From positions 1 to 45,756 of the forward strand of contig DUEK01000018.1 of assembly GCA_011192155.1 (NCBI GenBank): a stretch of 45,756 nt of DNA, written 5' to 3'. The position numbers and the translations under genes were made by a program. Below the pieces are notes generated by a model. That model was not told the DNA's origin. It saw nothing but the letters and a program-made list of their open reading frames with translations, and did no database searches. Origin of the DNA: Thermoflexia bacterium. Its GTDB lineage: Bacteria; Chloroflexota; Anaerolineae; B4-G1. The stretch's first letter is position 1, and the number at the start of each line of letters is the position of its first letter. Shown here in pieces: positions 36,501 to 45,440 of the stretch.

Positions 36501-39500
36501 TAGTCGTGCAGCCTGTCTGTGACCACAATGTCACGGTGAGCCTGTCCAGAATTGGTGATGGCGATGGTATAGGTGAGGGTCCCGCCGGCGGGCGCATACT
36601 CGACGGCCGTCTTTTTACTCTGCAGGCCGTTTTCGTACGCCCCGATGTCATGGTAAGAGGCCAGCGGGCGGGAGTTACCATCCAGGTCCTCGTCGGGCAG
36701 CGTCCCGTTTGGATCGCCCTGGTCAATGGCGTTGGAGTTGCTTCGCAGGTGGAAATCGTAACCCGCCGGATCCACAAAGCCAGGCGTCGTTGTGGTGATG
36801 GTGTTAGCGCCGGGGTCCACTTCTGCGTTAAAGTTGTCCGGGCTGTTTACCCACGCCAGATTGTAATCTAGTTGAGGCGCGCCGCCCAGGCCCGTGGGCT
36901 TGAAAACGCCATAGTTGGCATTGCTGGACAAGATCGTGTTGCTGATGCTGGAGGAGCCAGCCGCGAGATAGATGCCGCCGCCGTTGGTCGCCGTGTTGCT
37001 ATAAAAAGTGTCGTTCCACACCAGGGCGCTGTCGCCGGCGAGGTAAAGTCCGCCGCCATCGTCGGCCACGTTGTGGTAAAAGAGGTTGTTCCATACGCGC
37101 TGCCGGCCGCCAGAGCCGTAGGAACCGTACACGTAGAACCCGCCGCCCTCCGCCCCGGCCGTGTTGCCGTAGATCATGTTGCGCTCTAGGACAAGGTCGC
37201 TATCTCCACTGGTGTAGGCGTAATACACGCCGCCGCCCTTACTCTCAGCGCCTGTGGCGGTGTTGCTATAGATAAAGTTCCGCCGCACCGTCGGCGCGGC
37301 CCCAGAGGCGACGTAGATCCCGGCGCCGTCGCCCTCAACGTATCCTTGCCGCAGGTGGAAGCCTTCAATCGTCGCGGTGACGCCCGCGGCGACGTAGACC
37401 ACCCGCCCCTGCCCGCCGGCGTCCAGCGCCGTCTCGTTGATCGCGGGGTCGGGAGAGGCGTCCCAGCCGGCGTTGACATAGCCGCCCAGCAGTGTGAGGT
37501 TCTTGTCCAGGTAGACCGCTTCCGTGTAACCGCTGGTGGCTTGCACATCGGTATAGACGCCCTGCGCGACGAGCACGTCATCTCCGGCCAACGCCTGATC
37601 CACCGCCTGCTGGACGGTGGCGCAGGGGCCATAATCATAAGGCACCAGACAACTGTTGTTGTCATCCGTCCCCTCCGGCGCGACGTGGCGCGTGCCCGTG
37701 GTGGCAAGAACGAGCGTGTAATCGCGCGCCACGACCCGTTCACCGGCAAATGAGATCAACACCTGGGTTTCCTCCGTCTCCCCGGCCGCGGCGTGGGTGG
37801 GCAGCAACACAGTCACGATTACGGACGTGTACGCCTCTCCCGGCCCCAAATCGAGCACCCATTCTGGACTGACTGAACCATTAGCGAATTCGCTCCAGAT
37901 CTGTAGGTGAAAGCTCTCGGTATAGTTGCCCAGATTGGTCAGGGTGTGGGTGTAGGGAACCGGAATGCCGGCCTGGCTCGCTTGGTTGCCGGGGTCGGGC
38001 GTGAGCGCCGCGCCTGGCACGTAGGGTACCGTCGTCACATCCACGGCGGTGTCATAAACGATGTCGGTGATTTGCGAGGTGGCAGTGATGACGAGCAAAT
38101 CTTCCGTGCCGCTCAGGATGTCTGTACTCGTCGGCACGCTGATCGTCGCCAGAACCAGCACCCCGCTTCCCGGCGCTAGGGTGGGAACCACGGTCGGGGT
38201 GACCGAGGCCCAGCCCATAATGCTGTGGTAGGTGATGACGTAGGAATCGCTTATGCCGCCGACGTTGGTCAATCTGTGGGTGTAGGTGATGATGTCCCCC
38301 GGGGCAACGTACTGATTGTGATCCGGCCAGAGCAGCACGCCGGGCCGGCGCGCGGTCGTTGTATCTGTCGCGATGGCCGTCACCGTCGGGCTGAGTTGCG
38401 AGGCAGCGGTCACTACCGTTTGATTGGTGAGGGTATAAACCCACTCGGGGAGAATGGTCACGACCGAGACCGTCGTTGTGCGACTGGCCCCCACCGTCAC
38501 CTCGGCTGGCTGTTCGGTTTGTCCGTTCACGGTCGTCTCCCACCCATCCTCGTTCAGCCATGTCAGGTCGAATGTGTCGGTATAGTTGCCGCTGTTGGTG
38601 AGCGTGTGGGTGTACGTCACCGGGATGGTTGTGATGGCCGGCTGGGTTATGACGCTGGTGTTGTTCGGCGCCAACTCTACGCCGGCGGCCTGGTTGACGA
38701 TGGTCGTATCCACGACGGCGGCAGTAGGCAAATCCGGCTCTCCCCAGTGATAAGCGGTGATGACGGTGGTATCCACCAGCAGGTTGTCCGTAGCGGTGGG
38801 CGGCGCTGTGATAAAGATAGTGACAGGCGTTGCATCTTCTGGATCCAGCCATACCCAAGATGGCGTCGTCACAGTGAAACCCTGGCTACTATGAGACAGG
38901 AACCCGAATTGCTGTCGGCAGTTGCCGGTGTTGGTTATGCGGTGGGTGTAGGTAGCGGTGACCGGTTGGGCAGGGTCGGAAACGAGATTGCCGGCCCGAT
39001 CCGGCGCGAACTCGACGTCGCTGATATGCGTTACAGTGGTGATGTCCGTCACGCTGACGCTTACGATCTGATAGTCAGGAGCATAGTAGCCAGCATAGGA
39101 AGTAGCGGTGATGACGGTCGTGTTCGCCGCTTCACACTGAGCGGTTTCGGGGACTATGACTTCAACGGTGAGCGTCACCGACTCGCTATCCTCCACGACT
39201 GGTTCGTCAGGAGTCACACTCACCACCCAGTCTGGATCGGTCTCCCAGGTCACGGTGATGGTGCTATCCCACCAGTTGCCGGTGTTGGTCAGGATGTGTT
39301 CATACGTGACCGTATCACCCGGGAGGCCTCCTCCAGATTCATTCTGCACCAATGTCAGGCCCGGCTCTTGGTTGATGATGATAGTGTGCTCGGTGACGTG
39401 CGAGTCGCTGCAGAGGGTTGTAGCGGTAGCAGTGACAATGATGTGGTCTATCAGCACAGTGCTGGTGGGAGCAGCCGGCACCGTGACGGTGAAATCTATC

Positions 39501-39550
39501 CATCCTATCTCGTCAGGCCCCAGTGTCACCGGATCGGGGGTGATGCTCAC
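30554..39550 (-). CDS. Giant secreted repeat protein, downstream part after an in-frame TGA
   Basis: The C-terminal ~3,000 residues of a surface protein. It is in the same reading frame as the 39686-45274 gene, separated only by TGA 39686-39688; the frame is open from 39685, and the GTG at 39550 is probably not a real start because the residues before it (KDVSFGQLLENKGNYTETFD) continue the repeat pattern. Contents: beta-sandwich repeats of the LTNTGNYTDTF type, three more beta-helix modules (each with CATVQQAVDQALAGD-like lead-in and LTLxGGY), DUF11 conserved repeats (YPDLVISKSGPATS, ITDTLPLSLTN), a PKD domain near the end (DYIWDFGDG), and the tail YNIYLPLVLRSYH. Such proteins are extracellular, in adhesion or cell-surface structures. 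Two DUF11 blocks are a recent tandem duplication of about 760 bp (31.7-32.6 kb). Confidence 0.85.
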   Translation of the reverse strand: MSITPDPVTLGPDEIGWIDFTVTVPAAPTSTVLIDHIIVTATATTLCSDSHVTEHTIIINQEPGLTLVQNESGGGLPGDTVTYEHILTNTGNWWDSTITVTWETDPDWVVSVTPDEPVVEDSESVTLTVEVIVPETAQCEAANTTVITATSYAGYYAPDYQIVSVSVTDITTVTHISDVEFAPDRAGNLVSDPAQPVTATYTHRITNTGNCRQQFGFLSHSSQGFTVTTPSWVWLDPEDATPVTIFITAPPTATDNLLVDTTVITAYHWGEPDLPTAAVVDTTIVNQAAGVELAPNNTSVITQPAITTIPVTYTHTLTNSGNYTDTFDLTWLNEDGWETTVNGQTEQPAEVTVGASRTTTVSVVTILPEWVYTLTNQTVVTAASQLSPTVTAIATDTTTARRPGVLLWPDHNQYVAPGDIITYTHRLTNVGGISDSYVITYHSIMGWASVTPTVVPTLAPGSGVLVLATISVPTSTDILSGTEDLLVITATSQITDIVYDTAVDVTTVPYVPGAALTPDPGNQASQAGIPVPYTHTLTNLGNYTESFHLQIWSEFANGSVSPEWVLDLGPGEAYTSVIVTVLLPTHAAAGETEETQVLISFAGERVVARDYTLVLATTGTRHVAPEGTDDNNSCLVPYDYGPCATVQQAVDQALAGDDVLVAQGVYTDVQATSGYTEAVYLDKNLTLLGGYVNAGWDASPDPAINETALDAGGQGRVVYVAAGVTATIEGFHLRQGYVEGDGAGIYVASGAAPTVRRNFIYSNTATGAESKGGGVYYAYTSGDSDLVLERNMIYGNTAGAEGGGFYVYGSYGSGGRQRVWNNLFYHNVADDGGGLYLAGDSALVWNDTFYSNTATNGGGIYLAAGSSSISNTILSSNANYGVFKPTGLGGAPQLDYNLAWVNSPDNFNAEVDPGANTITTTTPGFVDPAGYDFHLRSNSNAIDQGDPNGTLPDEDLDGNSRPLASYHDIGAYENGLQSKKTAVEYAPAGGTLTYTIAITNSGQAHRDIVVTDRLHDYLDYAGLSSTPTGSSNYSDHTVSWEGVVYSSTTAYITVTTTVTDWLIAGTIITNVAEINYVPGSVVTTVVTGTHGARYVAETGHDTMNNCMRPDMPCLTIQYAADHALAGDEVQVASGVYTGTSQVAYLDKDLTLTGGYTPTLPAWIYDPSANTTTLDAQGNTGVVIANSATGVLGGLHIINGADGVDVNAATVVISQCHIYNNTDGVDVNGGSYTLINSVVAHNSGAGVRAASGSDGSLLHNTFARNAAAGAIVSDTAHFTNTIFYSHSVGVNVVAGSAYLSNTLWYSNTANQGNVISSADLFDVDPRFENPDGVDYHIQPGSSVIDEGLDTWLSEDIDGDARPLLQHPDLGADEFALVIVKSAPVSADPDQIITYTLMLQGGESGLVLTDTLDAYLTHVGAVECDVGSCGYLPSQRAITWSGDAPAAYPIYITYTAQITSWLAPGAQILNDAQVLIEGDVHNTNQTATTINTASGPRYVDAASGVDSDGAGNNCLASWKPCATVQWAVDQAQAGDTVKVAGGDYTGSGSEVVGVSKNLTLTGGYAASDWNASAPEANPTRLSGQDARRVVVVTGAVSVTIDGFHLRNGFVNGDGGGLYANGGATVTLVNSRVYNNSVSGTGNGGGVYAGSGALTLSQSQVYSNTAISGSGVYAANANLTLRDNRIYTNTATFQGGGLYALNSPVLMERNVILDNQADLGGGGAITNTARITMTNNIIGANRASAGGDGLLFDGSGSGLLLHNTIADNGDEGARVGNFTLALTNTILSGHTVGITTSHAGASVAADHTLLNGNGTDYNASSGSIVNSNDVTGSPNYRDQAGMDYHITGSSAALGAGADAGVSADIDGENRASPPDIGADQYNLRVDRWASAAELAPCQTMTHTLMLVNVADSAISGVVLTDTLPAEVAYNTGSLTYTAGGGAYSGSPPAITWNGDLAAQSSVYITYTVNVNPYLADGAVITFTVAISDPVSVFSGNPLTATVRTIPAAISKAGENSISPAGQATIGELVTYTLVYTVPGGHKAYDPVVVDQLPRLVESGGALSTDPALAYAPGSLSITGATTQTEEISADGGAITWTLNSVTATCGAPAVATLTFNARVLDRADNGDGDTLTNTVTVSYTEGSLSGPARLTSAHQTFALIEPGLTLAHTTSPALNLGMGDLVIVAITATNSGNATLYDVIITDTLGSGWVVSDTGGSVFTHTFGGIAAGDSSAVALTARVNSDVGANVPLIATAQGQGSSMPGVASEERIYEDTIQATPRTGYPDLVISKSGPATSVPGRTIFYTLVYTNAGVVRAEGVQITDTLPLSLTNIISATSAGATVERVGQTITWTLTAPVSRSVSGQVWITGTVMSIAQRGDILLNTAGIAALATTEQALGNNSDFITTTVVEPEAHIVKVMAPSTDLGSGDEVTVTLTVSNTGSSPLYDAVVTDTLPAGLSFQSALPVPDAQAGAAITWTLSSLGAGQQQVYTVIALVEETVGANETLTNRAGVLGDSQSGAVAEQRFYTDTAQAMVTTGYPDLTFEKSGPAVRSPNQSIVYTLTYTNTGKVRAVDVRITDTLPLSLTNVVSSTSAGATAERVGQTITWTLNDPVSRNASGQVLVTAVVAGTAQEGSVLTNSAAISTATSEPDKADNGDLVTTTVRMPSLSITKTLDPEEPLTAQLLTYTLTISNSGLGDATDLLISDTLPLSTTYHSCGGGDCGFNSGNDTITWTLPLLPAGEQTPVIFTVLVDSGAYSSTVIINQTFAVTCAQGVGDAGGPVTSTVPLRRELELEPPAAQEFILPGAQVVYTHTLINWGTVVAPAVTLTVSDPPAGWAYTLQPTQVISLDVGAAAGKLVTLTVQSLADSGNAAATITATWEGVTETYAVDTTNIDCVPISNISIDYTPTTPRIGQTVTFTGTVATNCTTPIDYIWDFGDGAQVEQTGVGQTISVASHLYDDDADYTVTFTATNCGGSAHDTEIITVNPYNIYLPLVLRSYH

Positions 39551-39685
39551 AGCCCAACTTGGCTGGTCGGTCGTCCAATGAATATCAAACGTCTCGGTAT
39601 AGTTACCCTTGTTTTCGAGAAGTTGGCCAAAACTAACGTCTTTAGGAGCTATGGGGTTCGAACTGAACCGGTGCGATTGGTTCAG

Positions 39686-42600
39686 TCACCCCATCCATCC
39701 TATGCCACATTTGAGATTGACGGTAGTCGTATCCACCGCGGTATCATAGACGTCTGGGTTAAGCGTGGAGGTGGCGGTGACGGTCGTCCTATCCTGAAAG
39801 CCATAGGCGGCTGTGCCCGTAATGGTCACCTGCACATATATGGTCTCGGCTTGGCCGGGCCCCACTTCCACTGTATCCGGGTCGTCAGGAGGGGGTGTCA
39901 CGGTCCAACCGAGACTGCTGCTGCTGGCTTCTATTGTAAAAGTATCGGTATAGTTGCCGGTGTTTGTCACGACGTGTTCGTAGGTGACTATCGCGCCGGG
40001 ATCGCCGTTATCGGTGTTATCCGGCTCCAATTGCACGCCCAACCGCCGCCGTTCATCGGCGCCGATGTCGGGGGCCGTTCCCATCGCGCGCGGCTGTCCG
40101 TCAAAGTCCTCTCCCACCGACGTCGCATCGCCGGCGTTCTCACAAGGCGAATCGTACAGGTGCAGGTCGCGCGCCGCCTCGTTCAAAAAGTCAGGGTCAA
40201 GCGATATGCTGTTGGAACCGGCGGTCGCGCCAACGTAATCGGCGTTGGTATTGTCCCACACGTCGTTATAGTCCAGCGCCGCGCCGGCAGCAGCAGCGTG
40301 CTTGTAGATACCGCCGCCTGTGATAGCGGCGGTGTTCCTGACGACGATGGTGTTGCTGACGACGGGCGAGCCGCCGGCCAAATAGATACCGCCGCCCTGC
40401 TCGGCGTCGTTGCTATAGATGGTATCGTGCCAGATGCGGGCGTTCCCACCCGCCACGTACACGCCGCCGCCGTCCGCGCTGGCGGCGTTATCGTATACCA
40501 TGTTACTCCAAAAGCCCGGGCTGCCGGCCGCGCTGGAAAAGCCGCCGCCTCGAGCGGCCTCGTTATAGGCCAACACATTTTGTTCTACTGTGGGGGCGCC
40601 CATCTCGTTGTGAATACCGCCGCCATAGACGCCGGCCGTGTTGCCGGTGATAACGTTTCCTCGGATGATGGGCGCGCCCAGGCTATAGATATAGATCCCG
40701 CCGCCAGAGCCGGCCGTATCGCCGCCTTTGATCGTGAACGCCTCTATCGTCGGGCTGCCAAAAACGTAGAACACTCGGCCCGTCCCCTGAGCGTCCACAA
40801 TAGTTTCGTGTCCCTGGGGATCGGAAACCTCCCACGCGCCTGGGCCTGAAGTATAGTAGCCGCCGCGCAGGGTGATGTTCTTGTTGAGGGTGACGTTGTT
40901 CTCGTTGTAGACGCCTTCTGCCACCTTGACTGTATCGCCGCTGACGGCCTGCACCACGGCGTGGCCGATAGTGCGACAAGGAGTGCTGGGGATCAGGCAG
41001 TTATTGAGTTCGTCTGTAGCGCCGCCGACGTTCGCCGCGTACCGGTCGCCGGTGGTATAGTTTATCTCGGTCGTATCTGTAACCAGCGCCCGCGCGCCGC
41101 TGGCGGGACTGCTGGCGCTTATGATCGTTGTTTCGATCAGGCCGCCCGGCGCGGTGCCCGGTATCTCGATCCGTACCCACACTGTGAGCGCCTGCTGCGC
41201 CCCCAGGTCTGTAGCCTGCGTAGGCGTCACGCTTACCGTCCAGCCGGGAGATCCGTTGTAGCTGCTGCTGAAATCAACGTCGAACGAATCAGGAGCGTTG
41301 CCGGTATTGAGCAGGGTATGCTCGTAGGTCAACACCGTGCCTGGGTTGACGTGCTCGGTATAGACCGGGGTGAGTTCCACGCCCGGGTTCCAATTGACCA
41401 TGGTTGTATTGCTCACCACGTCATAGATGTCGCCATTGGCCGCCGAGGTAGCGGTGAGCACAACAATGGCCCAGGTTCCACTGACGGCGGTATCCGGCGC
41501 GATAACTGTGACCGGCGCTTCCGCCGCCTCGCCGGCGGTGAGCGTAAAAGCCGGCGTGTAAGATACATCCCACCCCATGCTATCGCTGGCGACCAGGGTG
41601 TGGGTCAGGTTGAACGTATCGCTGATGCTGCCGGTGTTGGTCAGAATGTGGGGATGGTCAACCGGCTGACCGGGGATGCCGCCCAGCCAACTGTACGGCG
41701 CAAGGAGCACGTCAGCATAAGTTGCGGCCTCGTCGGCGCCAATGTCGCTCCCACGTCCCAGCGGACGGTCGTCCCCTTCCATGTCCCAGGTCAGTGTGTC
41801 GCCGGGGTCGGCGGCGTGGACGCATGGAGATTTGAGAGCCAGGTGGAAATCGCCCCCGCCAAAGTCCACGAACAGCGGGTCGGCGGATAAAGAAGCAGTG
41901 TCAGAGAACACATTGGCGCACCCCCAATCACACCCGCTATTCCCCCACACGTCGCTGTAGTAAAGGGTGATCGGCGTGGTCGCTGCGATGCTGCTGCCGG
42001 TGTTGCTGACGATGATAGCGTTGCGGATAATAGGGCTACCGGCGGCAACGTGCAACCCGCCGCCGGCCGTGTTGGCAGTATTGGCGACAAAAGTATTGTG
42101 ATAGAGGCGCGGGTTTCCTCCAACCAAGCCCAATCCACCGCCGTAACCGGCGGTGTTGCTGTAAAAGATAATGTTCTGCACCGTCGGGCTGAGGGGTGCG
42201 GCGATGTAGAGACCGCCGCCCGCGCTCGCGCTCCCGCCCTGCAAGGTGAACCCATCCACGGTCACAGCGCCGGTGCCGGTGATATAGACCGCCCGCCCCA
42301 GCCCCACCGCATCGAGAATGGTCTGGGCGGTAGGGGTGGTCCAGTTCGTGGCGGTATAGCCGCCGCGCAAGGTGAGCGATTGACTGATATAGGCCGTCTG
42401 GGTAAATGTATCGCTGCCCGCCGCGCGGGGCTGCGCGCCTTGGCAGACGCCGGCCACCTTGACCAGAGAGCCGACGGTGGCCGTATCCACCGCGGTCTGG
42501 ACGGTGGTGTAAACCCGAGTAGCCCCCTCTACTTGAGCAAAGCAAGTGCCGGTGTAGAACTCGTAAGCTCCCATATCAGCCAGCGGGCCAAAGGGGCGGG

Positions 42601-45274
42601 CGTAGCCGGCATAGTCGTCGCTGGGGTAGTTATTAGGGTCGGCAGCGCCAATGCAGGGAGAGCCGGATAGAAGGTGAAAGTCTACGCCGGGGTTTGCAAA
42701 CATAGGCGCAGCAGTGATGTTCCCATTGGCCGCAATGCAGGTAGCGCTGCCGCCGCACCGGACGCCGCTATTGCCCCAGATGTCGGAGTAACTTACGGTC
42801 ACAGAACTACTACCGTACACTCCGTCGTTTGTGTTACTGACGATGACATTATTACGAATGGTGGGGCTGCCATTGTAATTGTAGATACCGCCACCGCCGC
42901 CGCCGCTTGCGCCGGCCAAGTTGCTGTAGATGGTGTTGCCGTCTATGGTTGGCGAGCCACCGTAAATGAGAATACCGCCGCCTTCGTCAGTACTATCCAC
43001 TGTGTTGGAGTAGATCAAGTTATTGCGTATCTGTGGACTGCCCAAGACGAAGACTCCCCCTCCTCCGGCAGGGTTGGACGAGCCTGACGCCGAGTTGCCG
43101 TGGATATCGTTTCTCTCTACTGTAGAGGGAGCGGCATCCCACTGGTAAATATAAATACCCCCGCCGCCGTTCCCGCCATCCTGCTGGGTGTTGTTGTAGA
43201 TACGATTATCCCGAATGGTCGAGCTGCTGCGTATGACGTAAATGCCGCCGCCGCCCTGACCGCTACAGACGTTGTCGTATATCTCGTTGTCCTCTACCCA
43301 CACATTGTCGTTATCATATATATTTATACCGCCGCCGCCGCCATACGTTCCGAGCCACGCCGTGGCTACATTGCTATAGATCTCGTTACCTTGTACAACT
43401 ATATTGCCAGCAAAGTCATCTCTAGCAATGTAAATGCCACCGCCGCCGTTATCAGCAGAAGAAGATCCTGTTTGTGGGGCGGATACTTGATTGAAGTATA
43501 TCTTGTTATCCTGTACTCTTACGCTGCCTTGCGCAATGTAAACACCTCCCCCGCCGCCAGGGCTGGAGATAGGTATGTCAACAACATTATCGTGAATGTC
43601 GTTATCCTGTACTAGCACATCATCGCCATCGGCAATGTGAATACCCCCGCCCTCCGTAGTGACATCATTGTCGTGAATATCGTTATCTCGTATTATCGCG
43701 CTGCCGTTAGCGACATAGATCCCTCCCCCTCGACCATTAGTATTGCTATAGATGCTGTTCCCTTGGATCACGTGTGGGCCGCTGGAAAGATAGATGCCGC
43801 CGCCACTTTCTGTGGTCCCGGTGATAAAGCCGCCGCGAATATGGAAACCCTCCACTTCCACCGCTGCCGCACTGTCAACGTAAATCACGCGACCCTGCTC
43901 CTGAGCATCCAGTACAGTTGTGTATACGTCAGGGTCGGCCGCGCTCCAATTGGTGGACGTGTAGCCGCCTCTGAGAGTGAGAGCCTGACTGATGTAAGCG
44001 GTTTGGCTGATCCCGTCCCGTACCTCTATTCCCGCGCAGTAGCCTGCTACTCTGACCAGGTCGCCGGCAGTCGCCGCGTCCAGCGCCGTCTGGACGGTGG
44101 AATAGATCTGACCGGATTCAATGCGAGCGAGGCAGGTGAAAGTGGAATAGAACTCGTGCGCCCCCATGTCAGCTTGATCGCCAAATGGACGCGCCAGCCC
44201 CCAGTGATCCACCTCCGTCATCTGCGTTAAAGGTATCTGATCCCGGCAGGGGGAATTCGCTTGGAGGCGGAGGTCAAACCCAGATGGAGCCGCAAAGCGC
44301 GGATCGGCCGAGATGCTGTTACTACCGGCGACCACAACACCACCGTGATCGCCGCCGTCGTTGTCCCACACATCGTTGTAACCCAGCAGGCCGCCAGACC
44401 CGTCAGCCCCATAAATGCCGCCTCCATCGTTGGCTGTGTTGCTGGCGACGATGGTCGCGCTGATGGTGGGCGCGCCGCTGGCAATGTAGACACCCCCGCC
44501 ACGGCCGTTTGCCGCGTTATCATACAGTGTATTGTGGCGCAAAAGCGGCGCGCCGCCGACGACATAGACGCCGCCGCCATCGTTAGCTGCTGTGTTGGTA
44601 TAGATAAAGTTGTTCTCCAGTGTGGGACTGCCGCCAAAAACGCAAACACCGCCGCCTATGCTGCTTGCCTCATTGCCATAGATGCGGTTACGCCGCAGCG
44701 TCGCCCCGCCGCCAATATAGACGCCGCCGCCGCACCCCGAAGCAGGTTTGCCATTGACGATATGAAAACCTTCGATGGTCGGTGAAACGTTGTTGGCGAC
44801 CAGGATCACCCGATTGCTGCCCTCACCGTCCAAGGTGGTGGTGTAAGCGGCCAGGTCGGAGATGGTCCAATCGGTAGTGGTGTAACCACCCCGGAGAGTG
44901 AGAGTCTTGGTGATGTTGACTACGCCGTCGCTGCCATCGGTATCTGTGTAAGTCCCTTGAGCCACTTTGATAACGTCACCTTCTGCAGCAGCGCTCACTG
45001 CTTCCTGGACGGTGTTATAGTCACAACTTGTCTTACAGACGGTGATGACGGACGTCTCACCGCCGTTGCGCAGGGGGGCCGCAGGAGGATTCGCGGCCGG
45101 CGCTCCGGCAGGCTCGGGCGGGGGAGCAAAAAGTGCAGAGTTCCCCCCACCCATAGATTGAGAAGCTGCATAAACTTGCTCCCGCGTCCCGGCCAGCAGG
45201 CCCAAAAGCACCATCAGGCTGATGACAGCCAGGCTCAACACCAGAACAAAACGGACAATTATTTGTCTACCCAT
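39686..45274 (-). CDS. Giant secreted repeat protein, N-terminal part
   Basis: The ORF track starts at 45409, but MGRQIIVRF at 45274 is better: AGGAGA lies seven bases upstream, and a signal/membrane segment (FVLVLSLAVISLMVLLGLLAG) follows directly, then an Ala/Pro-rich linker. Four right-handed parallel beta-helix modules follow, each opening with a C-x-TVQxAV-x-A-x-GD-x-V-x-VA block and LTLRGGYT, then several GGGIYI..NNxIYSNTA turns rich in Gly and Asn, and ending in ADMGAHEF-like segments. Beta-sandwich repeats (TPVYTEHVNPGTVLTYEHTL, NTGNAPDSF) follow two of them. The protein stops at TGA 39686-39688 after TVNLKCGIGWMG, in the middle of a repeat unit. It should be exported and cell-surface attached. 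Length to the stop is 1,862 residues. Confidence 0.88.
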   Translation of the reverse strand: MGRQIIVRFVLVLSLAVISLMVLLGLLAGTREQVYAASQSMGGGNSALFAPPPEPAGAPAANPPAAPLRNGGETSVITVCKTSCDYNTVQEAVSAAAEGDVIKVAQGTYTDTDGSDGVVNITKTLTLRGGYTTTDWTISDLAAYTTTLDGEGSNRVILVANNVSPTIEGFHIVNGKPASGCGGGVYIGGGATLRRNRIYGNEASSIGGGVCVFGGSPTLENNFIYTNTAANDGGGVYVVGGAPLLRHNTLYDNAANGRGGGVYIASGAPTISATIVASNTANDGGGIYGADGSGGLLGYNDVWDNDGGDHGGVVVAGSNSISADPRFAAPSGFDLRLQANSPCRDQIPLTQMTEVDHWGLARPFGDQADMGAHEFYSTFTCLARIESGQIYSTVQTALDAATAGDLVRVAGYCAGIEVRDGISQTAYISQALTLRGGYTSTNWSAADPDVYTTVLDAQEQGRVIYVDSAAAVEVEGFHIRGGFITGTTESGGGIYLSSGPHVIQGNSIYSNTNGRGGGIYVANGSAIIRDNDIHDNDVTTEGGGIHIADGDDVLVQDNDIHDNVVDIPISSPGGGGGVYIAQGSVRVQDNKIYFNQVSAPQTGSSSADNGGGGIYIARDDFAGNIVVQGNEIYSNVATAWLGTYGGGGGINIYDNDNVWVEDNEIYDNVCSGQGGGGIYVIRSSSTIRDNRIYNNTQQDGGNGGGGIYIYQWDAAPSTVERNDIHGNSASGSSNPAGGGGVFVLGSPQIRNNLIYSNTVDSTDEGGGILIYGGSPTIDGNTIYSNLAGASGGGGGGIYNYNGSPTIRNNVIVSNTNDGVYGSSSVTVSYSDIWGNSGVRCGGSATCIAANGNITAAPMFANPGVDFHLLSGSPCIGAADPNNYPSDDYAGYARPFGPLADMGAYEFYTGTCFAQVEGATRVYTTVQTAVDTATVGSLVKVAGVCQGAQPRAAGSDTFTQTAYISQSLTLRGGYTATNWTTPTAQTILDAVGLGRAVYITGTGAVTVDGFTLQGGSASAGGGLYIAAPLSPTVQNIIFYSNTAGYGGGLGLVGGNPRLYHNTFVANTANTAGGGLHVAAGSPIIRNAIIVSNTGSSIAATTPITLYYSDVWGNSGCDWGCANVFSDTASLSADPLFVDFGGGDFHLALKSPCVHAADPGDTLTWDMEGDDRPLGRGSDIGADEAATYADVLLAPYSWLGGIPGQPVDHPHILTNTGSISDTFNLTHTLVASDSMGWDVSYTPAFTLTAGEAAEAPVTVIAPDTAVSGTWAIVVLTATSAANGDIYDVVSNTTMVNWNPGVELTPVYTEHVNPGTVLTYEHTLLNTGNAPDSFDVDFSSSYNGSPGWTVSVTPTQATDLGAQQALTVWVRIEIPGTAPGGLIETTIISASSPASGARALVTDTTEINYTTGDRYAANVGGATDELNNCLIPSTPCRTIGHAVVQAVSGDTVKVAEGVYNENNVTLNKNITLRGGYYTSGPGAWEVSDPQGHETIVDAQGTGRVFYVFGSPTIEAFTIKGGDTAGSGGGIYIYSLGAPIIRGNVITGNTAGVYGGGIHNEMGAPTVEQNVLAYNEAARGGGFSSAAGSPGFWSNMVYDNAASADGGGVYVAGGNARIWHDTIYSNDAEQGGGIYLAGGSPVVSNTIVVRNTAAITGGGIYKHAAAAGAALDYNDVWDNTNADYVGATAGSNSISLDPDFLNEAARDLHLYDSPCENAGDATSVGEDFDGQPRAMGTAPDIGADERRRLGVQLEPDNTDNGDPGAIVTYEHVVTNTGNYTDTFTIEASSSSLGWTVTPPPDDPDTVEVGPGQAETIYVQVTITGTAAYGFQDRTTVTATSTLNPDVYDTAVDTTTVNLKCGIGWMG

Positions 45275-45411
45275 TGCTTTTCTCCTATCATTAAAAAAAC
45301 GCAGCAAGTAACCCGAAAAGTGCCTAGCCCCGCCCAACCGTACAAGTCGGAATGATTTCCTTGTCGCTTTCTCGGCAGTTCTCCGTAGCCCTCCCTTTTG
45401 CTTTCTCAATC

Positions 45412-45440
45412 AGTATAGCACAATCATGTGCCTGAATCAA
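45412..45440 (-). promoter_or_regulatory. Promoter of the giant surface protein gene
   Basis: On the minus strand TTGATT (45440-45435) and TATACT (45417-45412) are 17 bp apart, and TGC directly precedes the -10 box (extended -10). Transcription near 45405 gives a leader of about 130 nt to the chosen ATG at 45274. This supports the gene being expressed. Confidence 0.6.

Noticed and set aside
38225-40849. 874-residue plus-strand ORF (and the 34961-36211, 31331-32014 and similar ORFs)
   Set aside because: These run antisense through the repeat-rich giant gene, whose frame gives coherent repeats on the minus strand. The plus-strand products are Arg/Val/Asp-rich with no domain sense.
42200-45000. 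Regularly spaced gccgccgcc-rich repeats that look CRISPR-like
   Set aside because: Spacing follows Gly-Gly-Gly-Ile-Tyr turns of the beta-helix coding sequence; the repeats are not identical and there are no unique spacers between exact copies.
45275-45409. 45-residue extension of the giant protein to an upstream ATG
   Set aside because: The extension is basic and without pattern; the internal ATG at 45274 has a good ribosome binding site right before the signal segment.
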